Positions 26,908 to 33,396 of a DNA stretch of 51,822 nt are shown here, piece after piece; position 1 is the stretch's first letter; each line of letters starts with the position of its first letter. Source of the DNA: Prevotella sp. (lineage in GTDB: Bacteria > Bacteroidota > Bacteroidia > Bacteroidales > Dysgonomonadaceae); NCBI GenBank assembly GCA_031285905.1, contig JAITVH010000122.1, positions 1 to 51,822 on the forward strand, written 5' to 3'. The translations under genes and the position numbers were made by a program. Under the pieces are notes generated by a model. That model saw nothing but the letters and a program-made list of their open reading frames with translations. It was not told the DNA's origin and did no database searches.

Positions 26908-26940
26908 AAAAAAAGCTTAGTATAGGTCATAATACTAAGC
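26908..26940 (-). terminator. Intrinsic-terminator-like hairpin upstream of the secreted-protein gene
   Basis: On the minus strand GCTTAGTAT (26940-26932) pairs perfectly with ATACTAAGC (26923-26915) over an eight-base loop and is followed by seven T (26914-26908). It lies only 33-65 bases before the start codon of the 408-residue gene and reads in the same direction. It could attenuate that gene or end an upstream short transcript. Confidence 0.6.
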
Positions 26941-27206
26941 AAATATATACATAATATCTTTAATGTTAAACAAGGGAAAGTTATTTTTTTCTTTTTGTAT
27001 ACTAAAAAAAATCAACACAGCCCGCTGGTTTTCAAATATTTATTAAAATGATTGGCAATTAATTTAAATTTACATAATTGAGAATCAGCATCATAAATAT
27101 TCCAATCATTGTAAATATTTAGCTATCAGAGTTATTCTAAAATGATTATTTCTTAAAGAAAAAAAAGTGAAAAAATTTCATTTTTTAAAATTTCACTAAT
27201 CTATTT

Positions 27207-27238
27207 TTTGAAAAAGTTGTTTATAATTTCTATTTTTG
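27207..27238 (+). promoter_or_regulatory. Consensus Bacteroidetes promoter of fumarase
   Basis: TTTG at 27207-27210, a 20-base spacer, then TATTTTTG at 27231-27238. This fits the TTTG/N19-21/TAnnTTTG consensus exactly. The leader would be about 25 bases. Confidence 0.75.
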
Positions 27239-27269
27239 CATATCTAACTAATCATTAAAGTTCACAAAT

Positions 27270-28913
27270 ATGGCAACAACACCTCCGTTTAAATATCAGG
27301 AGACTTTTCCTCTTGGAAAAGATACGACTGAATATTATCTCTTATCAAAAGATTATGTATCAACTGCTAATTTTGAAGGACAAAAAATCCTGAAAATAGA
27401 GCCGGAGGCGTTAACTCTCTTATCTCAACATGCTTTTCATAATGTTGAGTTCCTTCTTCGCCCTGAGCATCAAGAACAAGTAGCTAAAATATTATCAGAT
27501 CCGGAGGCCAGCGATAATGATAAATTTGTGGCACTCACATTCTTACGAAATTCCGAAATATCTGCAAAAGGAGTATTACCTTTTTGCCAGGATACAGGTA
27601 CAGCTATCATTATGGGCAAAAAAGGACAGAATGTATGGACTGGAGGAAACGATGAGGAGGCATTATCTAAGGGTGTGTATAATACCTTCACGGAAGATAA
27701 TCTACGCTATTCGCAAAACGCACCTCTGACAATGTATGACGAAGTGAATACAAAAACGAATCTTCCTGCTCAAATAGATCTTTATGCCATACAGGGAAAT
27801 GAATATAAATTCCTTTTTGTAGCAAAAGGAGGAGGCTCTGCTAACAAAACTTATCTATATCAGGAAACAAAAGCACTACTCACTCCTGAAAAACTGGAAT
27901 CTTTTCTGGTTGAAAAAATGAAATCATTGGGTACAGCCGCCTGCCCTCCATACCATATCGCTTTCGTAATTGGAGGAACATCAGCCGAAACCAATTTGAA
28001 AACAGTCAAACTCGCTTCTACTAAATATTACGATAGCCTACCAACTTCAGGAAATGAAGGAGGACGTGCATTCCGCGATCTGGAGATGGAAGCTCGTTTA
28101 TTGAAAGCATCACAAGAGCTTGGTTTGGGAGCACAGTTTGGAGGTAAATACTTCGCTCACGACATCCGTGTTGTCCGATTACCTCGTCATGGAGCTTCAT
28201 GCCCTGTGGGAATGGGAGTATCCTGCTCTGCTGACAGAAATATCAAAGGAAAGATTAACAAAGATGGTATCTGGCTGGAAAAGCTTGAAGACAATCCTGC
28301 ACGCCTTATCCCTGCACAATACCGGGAAGCAGGCGAAGCCGGAGGTGTGAAAATAGACCTGAACCGCCCAATGAAAGAAATACTTGCCGAACTGACCAAG
28401 TATCCGGTATCCACACGTTTGTCGCTTACAGGGACTATTATTGTAGGGCGGGATATCGCTCACGCCAAACTGCAAGAAAGGATAGATAAAGGCGAAGGTC
28501 TGCCTCAATATATTAAAGACCATCCTATATACTATGCAGGTCCGGCAAAAACACCGAAAGGATATGCTAGCGGTTCGATGGGGCCGACTACAGCCGGACG
28601 CATGGATTCATATGTAGATTCATTCCAGTCACATGGAGGTAGTCTCATCATGATCGCAAAAGGAAACCGCAGTCAACAGGTAACGGATGCTTGTAAGAAA
28701 CATGGAGGATTTTATCTGGGTAGTATTGGCGGCCCGGCTGCTATCCTTGCCCAAAACAGTATCAAGAGCCTTGAATGTCTCGAATATCCTGAACTGGGAA
28801 TGGAGGCTATATGGAAAATAGAAGTTGTTGATTTCCCAGCATTTATACTGGTAGACGATAAAGGAAATGACTTTTTTAAACAATTGAAACCTGTGAATTG
28901 TTCAATGTGCTAA
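27270..28913 (+). CDS. fumA: Class I fumarate hydratase (4Fe-4S)
   Basis: This 547-residue protein is a full-length, two-domain class I fumarase of the FumA/FumB type. The iron-sulfur ligands are likely C106 in [11 protein letters not shown], a cysteine in [15 protein letters not shown], and one in the segment [12 protein letters not shown]. The C-terminal domain has [20 protein letters not shown] followed by AGRMDSYVD, the family signature. It interconverts fumarate and malate, in Bacteroidales as part of the reductive branch leading to succinate. It is monocistronic by context, with its own consensus promoter and a terminator 20 bases after the stop. Such enzymes are oxygen-sensitive. Confidence 0.95.
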   Translation: MATTPPFKYQETFPLGKDTTEYYLLSKDYVSTANFEGQKILKIEPEALTLLSQHAFHNVEFLLRPEHQEQVAKILSDPEASDNDKFVALTFLRNSEISAKGVLPFCQDTGTAIIMGKKGQNVWTGGNDEEALSKGVYNTFTEDNLRYSQNAPLTMYDEVNTKTNLPAQIDLYAIQGNEYKFLFVAKGGGSANKTYLYQETKALLTPEKLESFLVEKMKSLGTAACPPYHIAFVIGGTSAETNLKTVKLASTKYYDSLPTSGNEGGRAFRDLEMEARLLKASQELGLGAQFGGKYFAHDIRVVRLPRHGASCPVGMGVSCSADRNIKGKINKDGIWLEKLEDNPARLIPAQYREAGEAGGVKIDLNRPMKEILAELTKYPVSTRLSLTGTIIVGRDIAHAKLQERIDKGEGLPQYIKDHPIYYAGPAKTPKGYASGSMGPTTAGRMDSYVDSFQSHGGSLIMIAKGNRSQQVTDACKKHGGFYLGSIGGPAAILAQNSIKSLECLEYPELGMEAIWKIEVVDFPAFILVDDKGNDFFKQLKPVNCSMC

Positions 28914-28933
28914 GTATTGATTATTAAACACAT

Positions 28934-28973
28934 ATAAAAGCCTGGCAATTTTTGTCGGGCTTTTATGTTTTAT
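28934..28973 (+). terminator. Intrinsic terminator of fumarase
   Basis: ATAAAAGCC (28934-28942) pairs with GGCTTTTAT (28958-28966) over a 15-base loop, with GTTTTATT following. The A-tract in front and T-tract in the arm are typical of terminators. Confidence 0.75.
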
Positions 28974-29204
28974 TGAAGTATCTCCAATACCCCCTTCTCT
29001 ATTTTAACTAAAAGGTAACAAAGGTTACACTTTTTCGATAATTTCTTCAAAGAGCATTTTTTACTTTATTTTCCATTTTCAACTTACTAAATTGGCACAT
29101 TAGCATATTAGTCCATTGACATACTATAGATAAATTGAAAATAAAAAGATCAAGTATTATTAAGAAAAATGAGTAATTCAAATATGGAACAGGAATTAAA
29201 ACTA

Positions 29205-29236
29205 TAGAAATAAAAAAGGAGCATCAAGCCCCCTTT
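29205..29236 (-). terminator. Intrinsic terminator of the HEPN/SecB-like cassette
   Basis: On the minus strand AAAGGGGGC (29236-29228), a five-base loop and GCTCCTTTT form a nine-pair stem with two G-T pairs, running into a T tract (to about 29212). It lies 19 bases after the SecB-like stop codon. Confidence 0.75.
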
Positions 29237-29254
29237 ACATATTGTATTTTTATA

Positions 29255-29677
29255 CTATTCTTTTTCTTTTATATTATTCATTAGTACATCTCCTAAATTA
29301 GACAAATTGAGAGTGGGTAATAAAACAGTACCTGCACCAGACAATGACGATAAATTTGAAATATAAGCTCTAACATATGGAAACATGATAGCTATCGCAT
29401 TAGCACATAGATTTCCACTAATTACTTCTTTCTGAATTTCTTTTTCAAAAACAAAAAAACCATTCATTAAAATAGAAATTATAATTGATTTATCTTTGTT
29501 GGAAATAGATACATCTAAATCAATATTTAAATCTTTATCTGAAATTATACCTGATGGATTAAATGTAATATCAAACTCTCTATTAGGTTTTACTTTATTC
29601 TTTTCAATTTCAATTAATGATCTAGAAATTAAATATCCATCAAATCTAAATAATGCTTGTTCTCCTTTTTTACTCAT
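29255..29677 (-). CDS. SecB-like chaperone (putative TAC chaperone)
   Basis: This 140-residue protein has the SecB fold signature in its second half: SGNLCANAIAIMFPYVRAYI (about 87-106), SNLSSLSG, and VLLPTLNLSNLGDVLMNN (118-135). It lines up with the ILFPYARECITSMV and LNLAPVNFDALFMNYL segments of E. coli SecB. The N-terminal half has alternating beta strands with the expected spacing (KNKVKPNREFDITFNP, NIDLDVSISN, SIIISILMNGFFVFEK). SecB chaperones bind unfolded clients. This copy is the last gene of a three-gene cassette, three bases after the preceding stop codon. It is therefore more likely a dedicated TAC-type chaperone than an export factor. An acidic tail follows the last helix. Confidence 0.85.
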   Translation of the reverse strand: MSKKGEQALFRFDGYLISRSLIEIEKNKVKPNREFDITFNPSGIISDKDLNIDLDVSISNKDKSIIISILMNGFFVFEKEIQKEVISGNLCANAIAIMFPYVRAYISNLSSLSGAGTVLLPTLNLSNLGDVLMNNIKEKE

Positions 29678-29680
29678 AAC

Positions 29681-30061
29681 TTAGGCAGCAAATGCATAAT
29701 TAGTTTTACAAATATTAGCCGACTCATAAAAATTATAGACATAAGAATCATTTAAGTTTAGATTCGATATCTTTTGTTTTTCAATAGAAGTTTCCTTTCC
29801 ATATACAAATTCAAAAACATCAATATCAAAGAAATCATCTGAATCATTAGTAATTATTATTTCGCTATTTTCAAATCTATCAGAGAAATCAATAATACAG
29901 TTTGATACTTGTTTAATGAAATAATCATTGTCATCCAATTTGTCTGGATATTTTACAACAAATACATTATTATCTACAATTGCATATTTAAATGTGAAGT
30001 TACTAAACTCTTCAGCAATTTTTTTAATCCAATTTTCAATAAAACTCTTATTTGCTCTCAT
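29681..30061 (-). CDS. Acidic small protein, putative chaperone-dependent antitoxin
   Basis: This 126-residue acidic protein has no signal peptide. Residues 5-60 look like a helix followed by strands (SFIENWIKKIAEEF, FKYAIVDNNVFVVKYP), and 65-90 reads NSEIIITNDSDDFFDIDVFE. I do not recognise the family with certainty. The nucleotidyltransferase motif of MNT antitoxins (GSxxxG...DxD) is not present. The C-terminal 26 residues are rich in Tyr, Phe, Asn and Ala and end NYAFAA, nearly the NYALAA end of E. coli ssrA tags. This could be a ClpXP degron and a chaperone-binding tail. The start overlaps the HEPN gene end by 14 bases and the stop is three bases from the SecB-like start, so all three are probably co-translated. 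The antitoxin role is inferred from order and tail. Confidence 0.7.
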   Translation of the reverse strand: MRANKSFIENWIKKIAEEFSNFTFKYAIVDNNVFVVKYPDKLDDNDYFIKQVSNCIIDFSDRFENSEIIITNDSDDFFDIDVFEFVYGKETSIEKQKISNLNLNDSYVYNFYESANICKTNYAFAA

Positions 30062-30440
30062 CTATTATATTTTTAAATGTTGTATCTAATATATTAAGTA
30101 TTTTGTTTGCAGTTTTAATACAAAAAGAACTTTCTCCTTCTTGTATTTCATTTTTTGAGTAATCAGCTTGTGCTCTTTTTATCTTAAGCTTACGCATTTC
30201 ATTACTAAATATTTGACTCTTCTTATGACTTTTTCTTTGGATCTCTTTAGCAAACTCATTTATGAATTTATTATGACTGTTTTCTCCAAAATAATTAGTC
30301 CCATCATTCCCCCAAATAAAAATCATTAATTGATAGCAGGAATAATAGGCACAATGAGGAACTGTACAATATTTTTCCTCCTTGTTTAGTATAATAGCAG
30401 AGTCATAATTTCTTTGAGATTTCTTAAGAAGATTGTGCAT
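30048..30440 (-). CDS. HEPN-domain protein, putative toxin
   Basis: This 130-residue basic, helical protein has a HEPN-type layout. It has an N-terminal helix LLKKSQRNYDSAIILNK, then the helix VPHCAYYSCYQLMIF (27-41), the position where HEPN proteins carry an aYYa-like motif. KLKIKRAQADYSKNEI (84-99) follows, with the R89...D93-Y94 signature of the family, and then a final helix (KTANKILNILDTTFKNII). Many HEPN proteins are RNases or AMP-transferases that act in toxin-antitoxin and phage-defence systems. The histidine of the classical RX4-6H site is replaced here by D-Y, so activity is uncertain. It is the first gene of the cassette, downstream of an operator-like dyad. Confidence 0.72.
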   Translation of the reverse strand: MHNLLKKSQRNYDSAIILNKEEKYCTVPHCAYYSCYQLMIFIWGNDGTNYFGENSHNKFINEFAKEIQRKSHKKSQIFSNEMRKLKIKRAQADYSKNEIQEGESSFCIKTANKILNILDTTFKNIIDESK

Positions 30441-30479
30441 AGACTATCAAGATTCTCTCTATTTTTTTTATTGACTTCG

Positions 30480-30509
30480 TAAAGATACACTTTTTTAACA
30501 ATAAACAAA
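30480..30509 (-). promoter_or_regulatory. Promoter of the HEPN/SecB-like cassette
   Basis: On the minus strand TTTG (30509-30506) and TATCTTTA (30487-30480) are 18 bases apart. The minus-7 box misses the consensus only in its last base and the spacer is one base short. The leader would be about 30 bases to the HEPN ATG (30440). Confidence 0.45.
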
Positions 30510-30520
30510 TGATTATTGTT
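30497..30520. promoter_or_regulatory. Operator-like dyad over the cassette promoter
   Basis: AACAATAA (30497-30504) and TTATTGTT (30513-30520) are perfect reverse complements around an eight-base spacer that holds the minus-33 TTTG. The size and position suit a dimeric repressor, as in autoregulated toxin-antitoxin operons. Confidence 0.55.
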
Positions 30521-30629
30521 TTTATCTAATTATACTTTTTAATATTGGTAATGATCCAGTGAATAATATATAATTACCAAAACTATAAATATATTCGACC
30601 AAACACAACTAATGAGCATAGATTATTCT

Positions 30630-31061
30630 TTATTTCTTGAAAGACATTTTATAAACATTTGTTTCTTTCCGTTCGAAACCCAAATCCTGATAAAGTTTAT
30701 TAGCAGCAATACGCGTAGGATTTGAAGTCAGCATGAGAAAATCAATACCGGAATTCCTCACATAGTCGATAGCATACTCTACAATACTCTTCCCATAGCC
30801 TTTTCCCCGGTACATATCATCAATTACAACATCTTCAATCCAGGCTTTCGCTCCTATTGGGCTTTTGTATGTACCCACAGTTAACATTCCGGCAATATTC
30901 TCACCTTCTAATATAAAAAACAAATGACTGTTATCCGAATCTAATATCTGTTTAAAGAACTCTTCTGTAAGCATATATTCTTCAGACAATAAGATACCTG
31001 CAAATTTCTGTACTGCTTTCAAATTTTCGGGGCTATAATTCTTTATTTCAACTATTTCCAT
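30630..31061 (-). CDS. GNAT-family N-acetyltransferase
   Basis: This 143-residue protein has the GNAT fold: an N-terminal strand MEIVEIKNY, an acceptor-side strand with HLFFILEGENIAGMLTVG (about 50-67), and the acetyl-CoA pyrophosphate loop IDDMYRGKGYGKSIVEYAID (about 87-106), with the R-G-K-G-Y-G motif A. It ends LMLTSNPTRIAANKLYQDL and LGFERKETNVYKM. The substrate is unknown. It has its own promoter, which overlaps the terminator of the operon to its right, so it is probably independent of both neighbours. Confidence 0.93.
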   Translation of the reverse strand: MEIVEIKNYSPENLKAVQKFAGILLSEEYMLTEEFFKQILDSDNSHLFFILEGENIAGMLTVGTYKSPIGAKAWIEDVVIDDMYRGKGYGKSIVEYAIDYVRNSGIDFLMLTSNPTRIAANKLYQDLGFERKETNVYKMSFKK

Positions 31062-31083
31062 ATCGGCCTATATATTTTGAGCC

Positions 31084-31114
31084 CAAATTTACAAGAAAAA
31101 GAACTGTTTCCCAA
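31084..31114 (-). promoter_or_regulatory. Promoter of the GNAT gene inside a terminator
   Basis: On the minus strand TTG (31114-31112), a 20-base spacer and TAAATTTG (31091-31084) match the Bacteroidetes consensus. The minus-33 element lies within the hairpin of the upstream terminator. The leader is about 15 bases. Confidence 0.65.
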
Positions 31115-31143
31115 TATCCAAATAAGGATAAAGAAAACAGTCC
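31096..31143 (-). terminator. Intrinsic terminator of the 36469-31247 unit
   Basis: On the minus strand GGACTGTTT (31143-31135) pairs with AAACAGTTC (31109-31101), nine pairs with one G-T. An inner stem TATCC/GGATA (31130-31126 with 31119-31115) lies inside, and TTTTT (31100-31096) follows. Confidence 0.75.
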
Positions 31144-31152
31144 TTTCATCAC

Positions 31153-31191
31153 TCCCCTGACATTTCGCATAACGCCCAATGCATCAGGGGA
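31153..31191. other. Structured hairpin element next to the terminator
   Basis: TCCCCTGA (31153-31160) pairs perfectly with TCAGGGGA (31184-31191), with an inner GCAT/ATGC pairing (31167-31170 with 31179-31182). No T tract follows on either strand. It sits between the stop codon of the thioredoxin-like gene and the terminator, so it could be a 3'-end stabiliser or a small RNA. Confidence 0.5.
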
Positions 31192-31246
31192 ATAAATGTT
31201 ATTAACAACAAATTATTTTTTCAATGGAATCTACTCTCTACTATGT

Positions 31247-32257
31247 TTATTTTCTCGAGAGATATATTTTATTTTCAATAAACCCTTCTATTTCTTCTAC
31301 CGTTGCATCTTTTAGTATCACATTTTTCTCTTCGTCCAACAGATAAAGGACAGGTATAGCTTTCAGATCATATAATAATTTACTTACGACTTCCCGCTTA
31401 CTATCATAGCCATTCACCCATTCTAAAGGAATATCGGAAAGGCTTCTTTTCCAAACATCAGTATCATCATCCGGATATAACGCCAGTATAGACAGGAGAT
31501 TTTGTTGCAAAATTTTATTATACAAACTCGATTCCCTAATATAAGCAATAACCTCACTACAGGCGTTACAATCCGGATTATATAGATAGAGTAATGTGTA
31601 AGGACTTTTTATAGTGTATAGTGTGCCAGTCTTACCTGAATATAAAGTGTAAGAAATATCAGCAGCTTTCTCTCCGATACGATTTTTCATCATCATAGAT
31701 AAATCGAAACGTGCCCGTTCTTTCGCTGCTTCATCACTTTTTTGGTCTTGAAGGATATATTCTGCTACAAGAATATACAGGTAATCATTTCTTAATGGCG
31801 AATTTGAGTTATAGAAATACTTCATTGCCAATCCCAGAAAATATGAATACATATATCCTGTTATTTCCTTTTCGGCTTTACCAAGCAAATTACCAATGCA
31901 TGAAATTGCTACATTCTCCGAAGCCTGTAGTAATACCTCAGCATAATTAACAAAGGCTTGCTCTGTCGTTTCCGGAAGATGGCAATAGGTCGTATCATTA
32001 AAGTCAAAATTATCCCAGTAATGAGTAACCAAATAATTTGCCCGGGTATCAGGATCTTCTAATTCTGAAGGTATTAAGACCGACGGAAATTCATGTATTT
32101 CACTGATAGTATTCTCATTATTAATTAAGTCGGAATCTTCTGTTTCCACATCTTTATTACACTTACAAGTAAAAAACAGAAACGTCAGCACTCCTACAAA
32201 AACGAATGGGTATACCACAAGCGCAAGGCAAGAATAAATATTGATATTTTTATACAT
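31247..32257 (-). CDS. DUF5106/thioredoxin-like membrane-anchored protein
   Basis: This 336-residue protein has an N-terminal hydrophobic anchor (YSCLALVVYPFVFVGVLTFLFFTC, about 8-31), followed at once by a CKC. Residues about 60-210 are helical and resemble DUF5106 (TRANYLVTHYWDNFDFNDTT, then an alpha-helical repeat-like middle). The C-terminal part is thioredoxin-like: SPYTLLYLYNPDCNACSEV with CxxC at residues 230 and 233, and LKAIPVLYLLDEEKN with the cis-proline position. It probably works outside the cytoplasm in thiol exchange. It follows the small CxxC protein by 15 bases and is the last gene of the unit, ending at a terminator. Confidence 0.78.
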   Translation of the reverse strand: MYKNINIYSCLALVVYPFVFVGVLTFLFFTCKCNKDVETEDSDLINNENTISEIHEFPSVLIPSELEDPDTRANYLVTHYWDNFDFNDTTYCHLPETTEQAFVNYAEVLLQASENVAISCIGNLLGKAEKEITGYMYSYFLGLAMKYFYNSNSPLRNDYLYILVAEYILQDQKSDEAAKERARFDLSMMMKNRIGEKAADISYTLYSGKTGTLYTIKSPYTLLYLYNPDCNACSEVIAYIRESSLYNKILQQNLLSILALYPDDDTDVWKRSLSDIPLEWVNGYDSKREVVSKLLYDLKAIPVLYLLDEEKNVILKDATVEEIEGFIENKIYLSRK

Positions 32258-32272
32258 AGTTAATCAAAATAT

Positions 32273-32548
32273 CTATTTCAACTCATTTATAACTTGTTTA
32301 CAAGTTATACATCCCGGTTTATAAAATACGGTATTATCCAATTGGTTATCATTAGTCAGCACATAAGCAAAATCAAATGAGATGCGGCTTATACATTTAT
32401 TTATGTGTACTTTGTTTTGTTCTTCCGCGATCTCTCCTGTTTTTACTGTTTCTTCATTTGCCCACAACTTATCTATCACCGCATGAACCCCGACCATAAA
32501 TACAAAAGCAAATAAATAAACTACTTTTTTCTTTTTCCTCGTAAGCAT
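32273..32548 (-). CDS. Small exported protein with C-terminal CxxC
   Basis: This 91-residue protein has a basic start and hydrophobic segment (LTRKKKKVVYLFAFVFMVGV) that would act as a signal or anchor. A polar middle (about 30-70) follows, and the last 12 residues read GCITCKQVINEL. The CxxC matches that of the following thioredoxin-like gene, 15 bases away, so the two may act together. I do not recognise the family. It has some likeness in plan to the small exported peptides of Bacteroidales that lie next to thioredoxin-like genes. Confidence 0.6.
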   Translation of the reverse strand: MLTRKKKKVVYLFAFVFMVGVHAVIDKLWANEETVKTGEIAEEQNKVHINKCISRISFDFAYVLTNDNQLDNTVFYKPGCITCKQVINELK

Positions 32549-32705
32549 ATCTTTTCATCATTTACATGAATATTTTTAATGAACTCTATTATTGTGTGGC
32601 AATGCTTACTTGTAAGTGTCTTAATTTATTATATCTTTTTCTTTTTATTATATTTGACAATATCTATTATTTGAATTTGGCTTTATAGATTGATTTACTC
32701 ATTCT

Positions 32706-33368
32706 CTACCTCCCCCATTTTTTAGCCTGCTTGCGGAGTTTTTCCAGAGAATCTTCATCCGAAGATTTTGTCTCTTCTTGTTTGGACTTTGGTTTCTCTC
32801 CTTCAATTTTCACAATAGACTCTTCCGCCAGTTTAGTTGCCGGCAACATAGAAATGAATTTATTATATACATCCCTCATATGGACAGCCTCTTCTGTGTT
32901 TATGTCTATATTCTGATATCCTTGTGCAAAATGGACAGTAAAGCTCTTTATTAAATTATCCCTCATAAAGGATAAGCTTCCTGAGAAAATCACTCGTATA
33001 TCTGCAGTTTTCTGAGCTACCGAAGCCATTCTTCTGGCCTTTGCATATTTCACGGCCCTTAATTCATTTTTTCCTTTTTCGGTAACAAATTCAATTCTCT
33101 CATTCTTATAATATTCAACCGGAACAGCTTCCTCGAAAACAGCATCCGTGAACATGTATTTTAATGATAGATGCATGTATTGAACGTTCTCTTCCTGGAT
33201 GAATTTGACAGATATCATCGGTTCTTTAAACCTGGGTTTCTTCTGTAATTTACCCATCGATATTGTTACCCATTCTGTTGTAATTGAGCTTTTTGCTTCC
33301 GATTGAGGAAAAACTGTTACTGAGATCAGGACGAATATGAATAAAAATACTATCCTTAAACAATTCAT
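32706..33368 (-). CDS. Secreted protein of unknown function
   Basis: This 220-residue protein starts with a signal peptide (NCLRIVFLFIFVLISVTVFPQ). A beta-rich domain follows (about 28-160), with strands such as EWVTISMGKL, PMISVKFIQEE and IRVIFSGSLSFM. The tail (about 175-220) is lysine- and glutamate-rich, with KSKQEETKSSDEDSLEKL and a basic end. I do not recognise it. It lies 28 bases after the large lipoprotein gene and probably belongs to the same transcript; its periplasmic tail could contact the cell wall. The 157 bases before the next gene are AT-rich and hold no clear promoter. Confidence 0.65.
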   Translation of the reverse strand: MNCLRIVFLFIFVLISVTVFPQSEAKSSITTEWVTISMGKLQKKPRFKEPMISVKFIQEENVQYMHLSLKYMFTDAVFEEAVPVEYYKNERIEFVTEKGKNELRAVKYAKARRMASVAQKTADIRVIFSGSLSFMRDNLIKSFTVHFAQGYQNIDINTEEAVHMRDVYNKFISMLPATKLAEESIVKIEGEKPKSKQEETKSSDEDSLEKLRKQAKKWGR

Positions 33369-33396
33369 AACCTTATATTTATAATTTATTCTTTAA

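Larger units (their letters stand above)
26876..27269. other. Divergent intergenic region, 394 bases
   Basis: This AT-rich stretch lies between the unknown secreted protein (minus) and fumarase (plus). It holds a minus-strand terminator-like hairpin (26908-26940), a fumarase promoter (27207-27238) and a minus-strand TATATTTG box beside the hairpin. I see no open reading frame or tRNA in it. A small RNA ending at the hairpin is possible. Confidence 0.6.
28914..29254. other. Gene-free region between two terminators, 341 bases
   Basis: This region separates fumarase from the convergent HEPN/SecB-like cassette. It contains the fumarase terminator at one end and the cassette terminator (29205-29236) at the other. 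The middle is AT-rich, with no reading frame or repeat that I can support. Confidence 0.6.

Noticed and set aside
29681-30061. MNT-type nucleotidyltransferase antitoxin paired with HEPN
   Set aside because: The GSxxxG and DxD motifs of MNT proteins are absent.
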